A stretch of DNA of 64,000 bases from CAIWHR01 sp963781285 (GCA_963781285.1 CAWAFI010000026.1:147481-211480); one strand, 5' to 3'; positions 9,401-18,666 are shown, numbered from the stretch's first letter. Made by a program: numbers and translations. Notes: generated by a model from the sequence alone, not told the origin.

Positions 9401-9495
9401 GAGCGTCGCCGACGGCGACGCTCGAACGCGAGCAGTTATTCCGTCGCCGCGGCGCAACGAGCTCATGCCGCCGATTGTGCGGCGACGGAATAACC
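9401..9495 (-). terminator. Two strong hairpins downstream of dnaE2
   Basis: Hairpin one occupies 9401-9423, with 11-base complementary arms (GAGCGTCGCCG / CGGCGACGCTC) around a single base. Hairpin two has 16-base arms at 9434-9449/50 and 9479-9495 (core TTATTCCGTCGCCGC) around a 28-base loop. They lie just after the dnaE2 stop on the minus strand and before the next minus-strand gene. No clear U-run follows, so they may be rho-independent-like stabilisers or REP-type elements rather than textbook terminators. Confidence 0.5.
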
Positions 9496-9496
9496 G

Positions 9497-12400
9497 CTAG
9501 TGAAAATCGCGCGACTTCGTCTCCAGTTGGCCGAGCAGTGGCGACAGATCGACGAACCGGCCGGCGAGCACGTGGACGACCCGGCCTTCGCGTTCGACGT
9601 TGCCGAACACCGCCAACAGCTTCGCGCCGAGCAGTTCGCGGCGTTGGCGGTCGAAGAGATCGCGCCAGACAATCACGTTGGTGGCACCGGTCTCGTCTTC
9701 CAGTGTCACGAATACAACGCCGCTCGTGGTGTCGGGCCGCTGGCGGCCGATGACGATCCCCGCGGTGCGGACGATGCGGCCGTGCGGCGTTTCGGCGATC
9801 TCGGCCGCGGTCAGGAGTCGCCGTCGGCGGAGTCGCCCGCGCAGCAGTGCCAGCGGGTGCCGGCGCAGCGTGAGCGAGAGCGTCCGGTAGTCGGCGACGA
9901 TGTCCTGCCCCTCGGTCGGCGCGGGGAGATCCGGGTCGCCTTCGGCAAACGTGCTGCCCGCGAGAAGCGGCGGCAATCGGTCGACACCGGCGACGTCCCA
10001 CACCGCGCCGTGGCGATGGCCGGCGAGTGCGGCCAGCGCATCGGCGTCGGCGAGGCGGGCGAGATCGCGCCGCTCGAGGGCCGAGCGATGCGCGAGGTCG
10101 GCCACGCTGTCGAACGGACGCGCGTGCCGCGCGGCGGCGATCCGCTGTGCGCCAGCCTCCGACAAGTCCGAGATCATGCGCAAGCCCAGCCGCAGCGCGG
10201 GGCGAGAAAGTAGGGTCAGACTCGACTTTTCGCCGCCGTCCGCAACTGGGGAGGAGCTCGACGGAAAAGTCGAGTCTGACCCTACTTTCTCGAGCGTGCA
10301 ATCCCACTCGCTCACCGTCACGTCGACCGGCCGCACGTCCACCCCGTGCCGGCGCGCGTCCTGCACGAGCTGCGACGGGCCGTAGAAGCCCATCGGCAAC
10401 GAATTGAGCAGCGCGCCGCAGAACGCCGCGGGCTCGTAATGCTTCAGCCACGCCGACACGTAGACGAGCAACGCGAACGACGCCGCGTGCGATTCGGGAA
10501 AGCCGTATTCGCCGAAGCCAAGGATCTGCTGGTAGATCTGTCGCGCGAACGTTTCGGAGAGCCCTCGCGCACCCATGCCGTCGATCAGCCGTTGCTCGAA
10601 CTTTTCGAGACCGCCCTTGCGGCGCCATGCAGCCATCGAGCGGCGCAGGCGATCGGCTTCGCCCGGCGAAAAGCCGGCGGCGACGATCGCGAGCTGCATC
10701 ACCTGCTCCTGGAAGATCGGCACGCCGAGCGTGCGCTCGAGCACGCCCTTCACCGCGTCGCTCGGGTAGGTGATGGGCTCGATGCCCTGCCGCCGCTTGA
10801 GGTATGGATGCACCATCCCACCCTGGATGGGGCCGGGTCGGACGATCGCGACCTCGACTACGAGATCGTAGAAGTTCGCCGGCTTCAACCGTGGCAGCAT
10901 CGCCTGCTGCGCGCGTGACTCGATCTGGAACACACCGACCGTGTCGGCGCGCTGGCACATCGCGTAGACCTCGGGATCTTCGGCGGGGACGTTCTGCATC
11001 GTCAACGCACGGCCGCGGAACCGCGATACCATGTCAAGGCAGCGGCGGATCGCGGAGAGCATGCCGAGCGCGAGGCAATCAACCTTGAGCAGCCCCAGCG
11101 CGTCGAGATCGTCCTTGTCCCACTGGATCACCGTCCGATCGGCCATCGCCGCATTTTCGACCGGCACCATGCGCTCCAGCAGGTCGCGCGCGATGACGAA
11201 TCCACCGACGTGCTGCGACAGGTGGCGCGGGAAGCCCATCAGCTCGTTGGTCAGCGTGACAAGCCGCACGATGACCGGATTGTCGGGCGCGAAGCCCGCC
11301 TCGCGGGTCCGCTCGTCGGCCACCTCGCGTCCGTCCCACCACGCAAACACGCCGGCAAGGCGGTCGACCTGCGCAAGGTCGAGGCCGAGCGCCTTGCCGA
11401 CGTCGCGCACCGCGCTCTTCGGCCGGTACGTGATCAGCGTAGCCGCCAGCGCCGCGCGGTCGCGGCCGTACTTCGCGTAAACGTACTGCATCACCTCCTC
11501 GCGCCGCTGGTGCTCGAAGTCGACGTCGATGTCGGGCGGCTCGTTGCGCTCCTTGCTGATGAAGCGCTCGAAGAGCATCGACATCCGCGAAGGATCGACT
11601 TCGGTGATGCCGAGCGCGTAGCAGACCGCCGAGTTCGCCGCCGAGCCGCGGCCCTGGCACAGGATGGCTTTCGACCGCGCGAACGCGACGATGTCGTGGA
11701 CGGTGAGGAAGTAGGGCTCGTAGCGGAGCTCCGCGATCAGCGTCAGCTCGTGTTCGATGAGGTCTCGAACATCCTTCGGAACCCCTTCGGGGTAGCGGCG
11801 CGCAACACCTGCTTCGGTCAGCGCACGCAGATGCGAAGCCGGCGTTTCGCCCGGCGGCACGATCTCCTCGGGATACTCGTAGCGCAGCTCGTCCAGCGAA
11901 AACGCGCAACGTGCAGCAATCGCCGTCGTTTCCGCGAGCAGCGCCGGCGGATAGATCGTCGCGAGCCGCGCGCGTGAGTGCAGGTGCCGTTCACCGTTGG
12001 GAAAAAGCGCATAGCCGCATTCGGTGAGCGGCCGCTTCAGGCGGATCGCGGTCACCGTGTCCTGCAGCGCGCGGCGGGCGCGGACGTGCATGTGGACGTC
12101 GCCCGCGGCCACTTGGCGCAGGCCGCTTGCTTGCGACAGCCCGGCGCAACGCGCGAGCCGCACGCGATCGCGCGCTCGGGCGAAGAGCTCGACTGCGATC
12201 CACGCCCGATCGGGGAAGGTCGCTCCGACCCAGCGTCCCGCCGCCAGCATTTGGGCGTCGTCGCTCTCGCGCTTGCGTGACGCAACGTCCGGCGGCACCC
12301 ACAGCGCGAGCAGGCCCTCCGCGAACGCAGCGACATCCTCGCGCGAGAGCACATACGAACCCTTCTTCGCCTGCCGCCGCCCGCGCGTGATCAATTGTGT

Positions 12401-12670
12401 GAGGTTGCCGTAGCTCGCGCGATCGGTAGCAAGCAGGACGAGCCTCATCCCGTCGGCGAGCGTGAATTCACTGCCGATGATGAGCGCAAGTCCGGTTTCC
12501 TTCGCGGCAAGATGCGCGCGGACCACACCCGACACCGAGCATTCGTCGGTGATTGCCAGTGCCGTGTAGCCGAGTGTGCGCGCGCGCTCGACTAGTTCCT
12601 CGGGGTGCGACGCGCCACGCAGGAAGGAGAAGTTCGACAGGCAGTGCAGCTCGGCGTAGGCGGGAAGCAT
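9497..12670 (-). CDS. dnaE2: Error-prone DNA polymerase DnaE2
   Basis: This 1057-residue C-family polymerase catalyses translesion synthesis as part of the ImuA-ImuB-DnaE2 mutasome. The PHP domain begins AYAELHCLSNFSFLRGASHP. The polymerase active site contains PDIDVDFEHQRREEVM and a second acidic motif region, followed by helix-hairpin-helix and OB-fold (RTAGIVIGRQRP) domains. A palindromic repeat is inserted in frame near residues 795-825. An ATACCGTA-N6-TACGGTAT operator lies 36 bases upstream of the start, so SOS control by the LexA encoded at 24.3-25.0 kb is likely. Confidence 0.96.
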   Translation of the reverse strand: MLPAYAELHCLSNFSFLRGASHPEELVERARTLGYTALAITDECSVSGVVRAHLAAKETGLALIIGSEFTLADGMRLVLLATDRASYGNLTQLITRGRRQAKKGSYVLSREDVAAFAEGLLALWVPPDVASRKRESDDAQMLAAGRWVGATFPDRAWIAVELFARARDRVRLARCAGLSQASGLRQVAAGDVHMHVRARRALQDTVTAIRLKRPLTECGYALFPNGERHLHSRARLATIYPPALLAETTAIAARCAFSLDELRYEYPEEIVPPGETPASHLRALTEAGVARRYPEGVPKDVRDLIEHELTLIAELRYEPYFLTVHDIVAFARSKAILCQGRGSAANSAVCYALGITEVDPSRMSMLFERFISKERNEPPDIDVDFEHQRREEVMQYVYAKYGRDRAALAATLITYRPKSAVRDVGKALGLDLAQVDRLAGVFAWWDGREVADERTREAGFAPDNPVIVRLVTLTNELMGFPRHLSQHVGGFVIARDLLERMVPVENAAMADRTVIQWDKDDLDALGLLKVDCLALGMLSAIRRCLDMVSRFRGRALTMQNVPAEDPEVYAMCQRADTVGVFQIESRAQQAMLPRLKPANFYDLVVEVAIVRPGPIQGGMVHPYLKRRQGIEPITYPSDAVKGVLERTLGVPIFQEQVMQLAIVAAGFSPGEADRLRRSMAAWRRKGGLEKFEQRLIDGMGARGLSETFARQIYQQILGFGEYGFPESHAASFALLVYVSAWLKHYEPAAFCGALLNSLPMGFYGPSQLVQDARRHGVDVRPVDVTVSEWDCTLEKVGSDSTFPSSSSPVADGGEKSSLTLLSRPALRLGLRMISDLSEAGAQRIAAARHARPFDSVADLAHRSALERRDLARLADADALAALAGHRHGAVWDVAGVDRLPPLLAGSTFAEGDPDLPAPTEGQDIVADYRTLSLTLRRHPLALLRGRLRRRRLLTAAEIAETPHGRIVRTAGIVIGRQRPDTTSGVVFVTLEDETGATNVIVWRDLFDRQRRELLGAKLLAVFGNVEREGRVVHVLAGRFVDLSPLLGQLETKSRDFH
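10204..10291. repeat. 88-bp palindromic REP-like element inserted in frame within dnaE2
   Basis: Perfect 28-base inverted repeats lie at 10204-10231 and 10264-10291 around a 32-base loop. The arm core reads AGGGTCAGACTCGACTTTTC. The element adds about 29 codons between the conserved EWDCTLE and the conserved PALRLGLRMISDLS without a stop. Its GGGTCAG core resembles dispersed palindromes common in betaproteobacteria, usually intergenic and mobilised by RAYT-type transposases. That family assignment is inference. Confidence 0.85.
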
Positions 12671-12705
12671 GTTGAGCCGCCGCCCCGGAGGGGCAGCTAC
12701 GATCG

Positions 12706-12727
12706 ATACCGTACAAATATACGGTAT
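12706..12727. promoter_or_regulatory. LexA-type operator upstream of dnaE2
   Basis: A perfect palindrome with arms ATACCGTA and TACGGTAT separated by six bases lies 36 bp before the dnaE2 start. A near-identical site with the same spacing lies five bases upstream of lexA at 25016-25037. The shared sequence and the gene pair strongly suggest the operator recognised by this LexA. Confidence 0.85.
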
Positions 12728-12870
12728 TCGATGCAGGCCGCCTAGTGCGTACTTTTTACCCCGTACATCAATGACTTGGGACCACTCCCGAAAGTTCCGG
12801 AAGGCCCCGCGGTAAGATGCCGGCCTCGTGCCCCCATGCTGGCTGGCACCGACAAGACAACAGTTTTGCC

Positions 12871-14556
12871 ATGCCCGCCATCGCCTTCGACCGCTTCTAC
12901 CGCTATGCCGACCTCACGGCGATCCTTAACGCGTTCGCCGCCGAAAACGCGAACCTCGTGGCGCTCGAATCGATCGGCAAGAGCTACGAAGGTCGCGACA
13001 TCTGGGTGGTGACCGTCACGAACACGGCGACCGGTCCGGCGGCGGAGAAGCCGGCGTTCTGGGCCGACGGCAACATCCACGCAACCGAAGTCGCCGCATC
13101 GGCCGCCAACCTGTACTTCCTCCACACGCTCGTCACGCAGTACGGGAAGGACCCGGACGTGACGCGTGCGCTCGACACCCGTGCGTTCTACCTCTGCCCG
13201 CGGATCAATCCGGATGGCGCCGAATGGGCGCTCGCCGACAAGCCCAAGTGGATCCGCTCTTCCACCCGGCCGTATCCGTACGACGAGGAGGAGATCGAAG
13301 GCCTTACCGTCGAGGACATTGATGGCGATGGCCGCATCCTGCAGATGCGCATCCCCGATCCGAACGGGCTGTGGAAGGACCATCCGCAGCAGCCGGGGTT
13401 GATGATCCGCCGCGATCCGGTCGAGACCGGTGGGACCTACTATCGCGTGCTGCCCGAAGGCAGCGTCGAAGGCTGGGATGGATACACGCTACGCTTGAAG
13501 AAGCCGAAGCAGGGCCTGGATCTCAACCGCAATTTTCCGGCGAGCTGGCGCCAGGAATTCGAGCAACTCGGTGCGGGACCGTATCCGGCCTCCGAGCCGG
13601 AAATCCGCGCGATCCTCGCGTTCATCACGGCCCACGCCAACATCACCGGCGGCACGACCTTCCACACGTGGAGCGGCGTCCTGCTGCGTCCGTTCGAGCA
13701 CCAGCCCGACGAAGAGATGCACGCCGAAGACCTGTGGTTCTACAAGAAGGCGGGCGCGAAGGGTCAGGAGCTCACCGGCTATCCGGCGATCTCGGTTTAT
13801 CACGAGTTCCGCTACCACCCGAAATCGGTGATCGCCGGCACCTTCGACTGGCTCTACGAGCATCTCGGGATGTACACATGGGTGGTCGAAATCTGGAGCC
13901 CGATGCGCGAGGCCGGCATCGAGAAGTACCCGTACATCGACTGGTTCCGTGACCATCCGATCGACGACGACCTCAAGCTCTACGCGTGGAATCGCGACAA
14001 GCTCTCCGGTATCGCCCATGTCCAGTGGCAGCCATTCGAGCATCCGCAGCTCGGCGCCATCGAGATCGGCGGGTGGAACCGTTTTCATGCGTTCTCGAAT
14101 CCGCCGCCGGCATTTCTGGAGCGCGAGCTCTCGCGGTTTCCGAAATGGCTGGTGTGGCAGGCGCTGACATCGCCGAAGATTGAGCTGGTCGCCGCGGAAG
14201 CGGATGCGCTGGGTGATGGCACCTGGCGCGTCCGGCTCGTCGTGCAGAACACGGGCTGGCTGCCGAGCTATGTGTCGAAGCGAGCGCTCGAGCGCAAGGT
14301 CGTGCGCGAGGTCATTGCGGAGATCGTGTTGCCTGCGGGCGCAGAGCTGCTGCACGGCAAACGGCGCGAGGAGCTTGGGCAACTCGAAGGCAAGGCGTAC
14401 AAGCACACCGGCGTCTCGTTCTGGCCCGACCACAACATCACCGACGATCGCGTGAAAGTCGAGTGGGTCGTACGCGGCCGGAACGGCGACCGGATCAATG
14501 TCCTCGCGCGCCACGAGAAGGCCGGCGTTGTGCGCGCGAGCGTCGTGCTGGGTTGA
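12871..14556 (+). CDS. M14-family zinc carboxypeptidase
   Basis: This 561-residue protein has an N-terminal M14 metallopeptidase domain. The zinc ligands H-A-T-E are at His70 and Glu73, the third ligand is His265 (TTFHTWSG), and the catalytic Glu is near 340 (TWVVEIWSP). The domain is interrupted by an insertion rich in Asp/Glu (EEIEGLTVEDIDGDG) seen in large bacterial M14 proteins. A C-terminal beta-rich domain of about 130 residues follows. No signal peptide is visible at ATG 12871, so it may be cytoplasmic. An in-frame ATG at 12817 gives a non-family extension and was not used. Confidence 0.88.
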   Translation: MPAIAFDRFYRYADLTAILNAFAAENANLVALESIGKSYEGRDIWVVTVTNTATGPAAEKPAFWADGNIHATEVAASAANLYFLHTLVTQYGKDPDVTRALDTRAFYLCPRINPDGAEWALADKPKWIRSSTRPYPYDEEEIEGLTVEDIDGDGRILQMRIPDPNGLWKDHPQQPGLMIRRDPVETGGTYYRVLPEGSVEGWDGYTLRLKKPKQGLDLNRNFPASWRQEFEQLGAGPYPASEPEIRAILAFITAHANITGGTTFHTWSGVLLRPFEHQPDEEMHAEDLWFYKKAGAKGQELTGYPAISVYHEFRYHPKSVIAGTFDWLYEHLGMYTWVVEIWSPMREAGIEKYPYIDWFRDHPIDDDLKLYAWNRDKLSGIAHVQWQPFEHPQLGAIEIGGWNRFHAFSNPPPAFLERELSRFPKWLVWQALTSPKIELVAAEADALGDGTWRVRLVVQNTGWLPSYVSKRALERKVVREVIAEIVLPAGAELLHGKRREELGQLEGKAYKHTGVSFWPDHNITDDRVKVEWVVRGRNGDRINVLARHEKAGVVRASVVLG

Positions 14557-14674
14557 GGGTGGGGCGCGTGGCGGCGATGGCAAAGGTGACCTGGCAGCCG
14601 CCTGTCCGGGTGGCAATACCGTAAGGTCGGCGCTCGGGCGGCGACCAATCAATGCCGTGCAACGGAGCGATGCC

Positions 14675-15517
14675 ATGCCGCCTGCCGTCCATCCCGTGGG
14701 GAGCAGGGGATATCTCTACTACCGCCATACGCTGCCGGTGCGAATCATGCACTGGATCAATGTCCTCGCGCTGGCGGTGCTGCTGATGAGCGGGCTCAAC
14801 ATCTTCGACGCCCACTCCGCGCTGTACTGGGGCAAATCGTCGTACACGGGCGCTGAGCCGATTCTGGTCATCGGGGCGCGGATGGATGCAAGCGGCGAGG
14901 TCAAAGGTGTCACCCGCGTGTTCGGTCGCGAATTCGACACTACGGGCGTACTCGGCGTGTCGAACGACCGCGATGGCGACCTCATGGCGCGCAGCTTCCC
15001 GTGGTGGGCGACGATTCCCGACAACCGGTGGCTGTCGATGGCGCGCTCGTGGCATTTCTTTTTCGCGTGGGTGCTCGTTCTCAACGGAATTGCGTATGTC
15101 GGCTGGTCCGTCGCGAGCCGCCATCTCACGCGCGACCTTGCGCCCGATCGGACCGACCTGAACTCGATTGGGCAATCGATCCGCGATCACCTGCGCCTTC
15201 GCCATCCCACCGGCGAGGCGGCAAAGCGCTACAACGTGCTGCAGAAACTTGCCTACCTCGGCGTCATCTTCGTGTTGCTGCCGCTGATGGTCCTGATGGG
15301 CCTCGCGTTGTCGCCGTGGGCCAACGCGGTCTGGCCTGGCTGGGTCGACATCTTCGGCGGCCGGCAATCGGCACGAACGATCCATTTCGTCGTCGCGTGG
15401 CTGCTGGTGGGATTCGTACTGATTCACGTGTTCGAGGTCGTCGTGTCGGGACTGTGGAACCATCTGCGCTCGATGATCACCGGGCGCTACCAGGTGAAAG
15501 TGGAGACAAAGCCATGA
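14675..15517 (+). CDS. Cytochrome b/b561-type membrane subunit
   Basis: This 280-residue membrane protein begins with a short hydrophilic stretch and YRHTLPVRIMHWINVLALAVLLMSG, typical of diheme cytochrome b subunits of Ni-hydrogenase and formate dehydrogenase type. At least four hydrophobic helices are apparent, with conserved His in helices 1 (RIMHW), 2 (RSWHFFFAW) and 4 (TIHFVVAWLLVGFVLIHVFEV) as heme ligands. It overlaps the sulfite-oxidase-like gene by ATGA. The pair probably forms a membrane-bound molybdoenzyme exchanging electrons with the quinone pool. Confidence 0.9.
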   Translation: MPPAVHPVGSRGYLYYRHTLPVRIMHWINVLALAVLLMSGLNIFDAHSALYWGKSSYTGAEPILVIGARMDASGEVKGVTRVFGREFDTTGVLGVSNDRDGDLMARSFPWWATIPDNRWLSMARSWHFFFAWVLVLNGIAYVGWSVASRHLTRDLAPDRTDLNSIGQSIRDHLRLRHPTGEAAKRYNVLQKLAYLGVIFVLLPLMVLMGLALSPWANAVWPGWVDIFGGRQSARTIHFVVAWLLVGFVLIHVFEVVVSGLWNHLRSMITGRYQVKVETKP

Positions 15518-16287
15518 ATCAGACCATCCTGCCGCGGCGACGCTTCTTCTCCCGCGCGCTCGCCTTGGGTGGCACGCTGGCGCTGGCGGGTTGCGAGCGA
15601 TTGTCCAGAAGCGACTGGTTCCCGAAGGTCCTCGAATTGGGAGAAAAGGCGAGCGATGGGGCGGCGCACCTGTTGACGTCGCGCAAGGCGATGGCGCAGG
15701 AGTTCGATGACGCCGATCGCTCGCCAACGTTCCGCAGCAATGGCACTGCCGAGCCGGACAGCGATGCGTATCGGATGCTCGCCGCCAACGGCTTCGCCGA
15801 CTACCGGCTGCAAGTGCACGGCCTCGTCGCGTACCCGGCGACGCTCTCGCTCGCGGAACTGAAGGCATTGCCGAGCCGGACGCAAACTACGCGGCATGAT
15901 TGCGTCGAAGGCTGGAGCGCGATCGCCAGGTGGAAGGGGGTCAAGCTCTCCGCGCTGCTCGAGGCCGCGCAGCCAAAGTCGGAAGCGCGCTTCGTCGTCT
16001 TCCACTGCGCCGACCCGATGGAAAAGGACGGCACGGGCTTCTATTACGAGAGCATCGACTTCGACGACGCCTTCCATGCGCAGACGATTCTCGCCTACGA
16101 GATGAACGATATGCCGCTGCCCATCAAGAACGGTGCTCCGCTCCGACTGCGCGTTGAGCGGCAGTTGGGCTACAAGCACGCGAAGTACGTGTTGCGGATC
16201 GAGGTGGTCGCGAGCTTCGCTCACATCGCCGGCGGCAAGGGCGGCTACTGGGAGGACCAGGGCTACCAGTGGTTCGCCGGGATCTGA
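15514..16287 (+). CDS. Molybdopterin-dependent oxidoreductase, sulfite-oxidase fold (MsrP/YedY-like)
   Basis: This is a 257-residue periplasmic molybdoenzyme. The N terminus has a Tat-type signal (RRRFFSRALALGGTLALAGC) that could also be lipidated at the Cys. The Mo-coordinating cysteine is Cys130 in TTRHDCVEGWSAIARW. The tail GYWEDQGYQWFAGI is typical of the family. The dedicated cytochrome b just upstream is analogous to the YedZ role but unrelated to YedZ in sequence style. The substrate is unknown. Confidence 0.9.
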   Translation: MNQTILPRRRFFSRALALGGTLALAGCERLSRSDWFPKVLELGEKASDGAAHLLTSRKAMAQEFDDADRSPTFRSNGTAEPDSDAYRMLAANGFADYRLQVHGLVAYPATLSLAELKALPSRTQTTRHDCVEGWSAIARWKGVKLSALLEAAQPKSEARFVVFHCADPMEKDGTGFYYESIDFDDAFHAQTILAYEMNDMPLPIKNGAPLRLRVERQLGYKHAKYVLRIEVVASFAHIAGGKGGYWEDQGYQWFAGI

Positions 16288-16303
16288 TCGGCTGCTCGAT
16301 TCC

Positions 16304-17353
16304 TCAGGTGATGATGACCCTGCTACAGCCGTCGATCAGCGGATGAATGATCCAGTTTTGAGCGGGATCGTCGCGGCTGCCGCCGTCCTCGCAGTCTTCG
16401 GCGTCCTTGATTGCGTCGCACCATTTGCCGACAGCCGCCTTCACCTTGTCGGGTGTGTCGAGCCCCAGGCCGCCACCGATATCAGCCGGCCAGGTCTTGC
16501 CATCTTCCATGCGGGTGCAGATGAGCTGGCAGGCGTGCACGGCGTGGAATTCGTTCCAGCCGTTGTGCAGGGAGTCATAGATCCAGTCACCCTTGACCAC
16601 GACGATATCGCGGGCGGTGAGCGTGCCCAGATTCGGGTCGATATCCGCGGGGTCGCCGGGGTTCAACGGATCGAGAAGCCCCGTCGTTCCGGCGAAGACC
16701 GATATCACTGAAATCAGCCAGAGCAGGATCGGCACCAGCCAGCCCAGGCCCGGTATCGCCAGAATGACCTGCAGCGCGATCAGAAGGGCGAGCACGACGC
16801 TGGCCCATGCCAGCAGATTGCGGATGCCGCTGCCTTCGAACTCGCAATGCAGCGCCTTTACGTAGTTCTCGTGACCGACGTCCCCGACATAGGACCTCCC
16901 GATGGCAAGAACAGCATCGTGCGGCTTCACGAACTCGCCTTGAACCGGATTGTTCCAGTAGACGGTCTTGTCCGGCAGCAGGCGTTCGTCGATTGGTTCT
17001 TTTGGGAGATTGAAGTCGATCGGGCTCGGTGCCATGACGACATTCATCGTCGTGTCATCGTCGCCGGCCTTGGTTAGGGGCTGGGGGTGACCGCGATCCA
17101 GCACGACACCGATGGCGCACTTTTCGCCACCCAGACAGATCAACCGGCCGTAAAGCCACCAGATCAGGAAGGAAACGAGTACGACGAACGCCGCGATCAG
17201 CGCCGGGAGAACGGCTGCCGCCCAGCCCTGCGTCACCGCCACGATGAAAAAGGTGACGATCGTGGACACTCCACCCAACCAACCCAGGTAGGTGAAGCCG
17301 AGGTCCTGAAAGTTCCCCGGTGTTACGCACGACGTGTATTGCCGAAAGGCCAT
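16304..17353 (-). CDS. Uncharacterised four-helix membrane protein, Cys-rich C terminus
   Basis: I do not recognise a family. The 349 residues hold two hydrophobic helices near residues 25-68 (STIVTFFIVAVTQGW; VLPALIAAFVVLVSFLIWWL) and two near 180-228 (LLAWASVVLALLIALQVILA; LVPILLWLISVISVFAG). Soluble segments lie between and after them. The C-terminal 120 residues carry several cysteines (HACQLIC, KWCDAI, DAEDCEDGG, IDGCSR) and a WxxDxxHNGWNEFHAVH motif. It is last in a three-gene minus-strand cassette, 16 bases after the next gene, and converges on the molybdoenzyme with a 16-base gap. Confidence 0.7.
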   Translation of the reverse strand: MAFRQYTSCVTPGNFQDLGFTYLGWLGGVSTIVTFFIVAVTQGWAAAVLPALIAAFVVLVSFLIWWLYGRLICLGGEKCAIGVVLDRGHPQPLTKAGDDDTTMNVVMAPSPIDFNLPKEPIDERLLPDKTVYWNNPVQGEFVKPHDAVLAIGRSYVGDVGHENYVKALHCEFEGSGIRNLLAWASVVLALLIALQVILAIPGLGWLVPILLWLISVISVFAGTTGLLDPLNPGDPADIDPNLGTLTARDIVVVKGDWIYDSLHNGWNEFHAVHACQLICTRMEDGKTWPADIGGGLGLDTPDKVKAAVGKWCDAIKDAEDCEDGGSRDDPAQNWIIHPLIDGCSRVIIT

Positions 17354-17369
17354 GGCGAGGTTCCGTCAG

Positions 17370-18374
17370 TCAAGGAGTTGCGACGACAAGCGTGACGCCA
17401 CCCGCATAGTGTTCGCCGTACACGGCATTCACGTTGAAGGACTTGTTTCCGGCGAAACCGCCCGGTGGCGTGATCTGCACCGCGATGTCGATTTCGTCGC
17501 CGGGAGGAAGCGAGACCTGCGGCGGAACGATCTCCACCGTCCAGCCGGGCGGTACGGGGTAATCGTTCTTGTTGTGCCGCGCCTTGATGCGGCGAAGGCG
17601 TTCGGCGCGCGTGCCGCGATCTTCAGGTGCAATCTCCGTCTTGCAGTCGGGTGGTTGCGGGATCGTGTAGGTATCGACCTCGAAGGTAAAGCGGTTTTCC
17701 TTTCCCGTTCCGTTCCGCAGGCGAAACTTGAACGTGGCCGGCGAAAGGGGTGCCACGACGTCGAGATTGTTCTGGCCCATGTTGTTGGCGGGATTGGCAT
17801 CGTCGACCCAGTCAAGAATGACGCGCAGACAGTAGTGTCCGGGAACCGGCGGCGTCTTCCATAGCATCTTCGCCATGGCGGGTTGGTTTGCGCTGCCTTT
17901 TACGCCGAGATCCACGAAGGTCGTGCCGATCGCCGTTTCCACCGTGCCGACGCCGAACGACAGATAGGAGAAGAGCACCCGCAAGCCAACAACCGGGGCC
18001 TCATAGGAGTTGTTCCAGACGGTTGCGTCGATCTCGTATTCCGTATCCGGAAGCAGCGCATTTTCGGGCACGATCACGCCGCCTTGGCGCACGACGATAT
18101 CCGGATTGTCCCAGGTCACCGGAAGACCCAGCTGCAACAGATACTCCTGCGAATAGATGCAAGGGTCCGGGCGGTGGAAGGACGGATTGTTGACGACGGT
18201 ACAGTCTTTATCCGAGCCTTCACGGACTGGATGCGGCGCTTTAACGAAGACGCACAGATCGCGCAGCGTCTTCAGAAATCGCTTCACGATACCGGCGAGA
18301 TCGATCACCCAGCGATAGGTGAGGATCCTCGCCAGGTGCAGCAGGACCTGCAATAGAAACCGAATGAAATTCAT
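17370..18374 (-). CDS. Uncharacterised protein with a CARDB-like beta domain
   Basis: No confident family. The roughly 334-residue product starts with an amphipathic N-terminal region (MNFIRFLLQVLLHLARILTY) and then a Cys-containing segment. A central immunoglobulin-like stretch (YEIDATVWNNSYEAPVVGLRVLFSY; DWVDDANPANNMGQNNLDV) has the NPANN pattern of CARDB domains. A second beta-rich domain ends VYGEHYAGGVTLVVATP. ATG 18374 was preferred to an in-frame GTG at 18401. It lies between a membrane protein and a 47-residue membrane peptide and is probably co-transcribed with them. Confidence 0.65.
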   Translation of the reverse strand: MNFIRFLLQVLLHLARILTYRWVIDLAGIVKRFLKTLRDLCVFVKAPHPVREGSDKDCTVVNNPSFHRPDPCIYSQEYLLQLGLPVTWDNPDIVVRQGGVIVPENALLPDTEYEIDATVWNNSYEAPVVGLRVLFSYLSFGVGTVETAIGTTFVDLGVKGSANQPAMAKMLWKTPPVPGHYCLRVILDWVDDANPANNMGQNNLDVVAPLSPATFKFRLRNGTGKENRFTFEVDTYTIPQPPDCKTEIAPEDRGTRAERLRRIKARHNKNDYPVPPGWTVEIVPPQVSLPPGDEIDIAVQITPPGGFAGNKSFNVNAVYGEHYAGGVTLVVATP

Positions 18375-18498
18375 CGTCGCGACATCGCCGCTTGCAGACA
18401 CTGCTTCGAGTGTTCACGCATGACTGATTGCAGCAAGGCATCTCGTGGCCACCGCTGGCGGCCGGGCCTCCAAGGGTGCCACCCTATCGAGATCTGCC

Positions 18499-18642
18499 TC
18501 AGTCCTTGTGTCTGGCGCGCTGCCGTCGTCGGCGTAGCACGAGATAGATGATGCCCGCGATCGGCAGCGCAAAGAGCAGGAACTCGAAGCTACCCGATCC
18601 TCCATCCGGGGCGATGCCAAAGATCCTTTCGATGAAGTCCAT
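18499..18642 (-). CDS. 47-residue single-span membrane peptide with basic tail
   Basis: This small ORF starts at ATG 18642 behind AGGAG at a nine-base spacing. It encodes MDFIERIFGIAPDGGSGSFE, a hydrophobic segment (FLLFALPIAGIIYLVL) and a run of five arginines. The layout, a short acidic/Gly motif then one helix then Arg cluster, resembles cell-surface sorting tails such as PEP-CTERM, but here it is a free-standing gene. It heads the uncharacterised cassette. Confidence 0.7.
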   Translation of the reverse strand: MDFIERIFGIAPDGGSGSFEFLLFALPIAGIIYLVLRRRRQRARHKD

Positions 18643-18666
18643 GGCCAATCACTCCTAGTGCTGCGC

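Noticed and set aside
9360..10958. 532-codon minus-strand ORF overlapping the end of dnaE2
   Set aside because: It is an alternative frame of dnaE2; the translation is Arg/Pro/Ala-rich and low-complexity while the dnaE2 frame is conserved throughout.
14498..14674. Upstream extension of the cytochrome b frame
   Set aside because: It overlaps the end of the M14 peptidase and is low-complexity; the conserved protein starts at ATG 14675.
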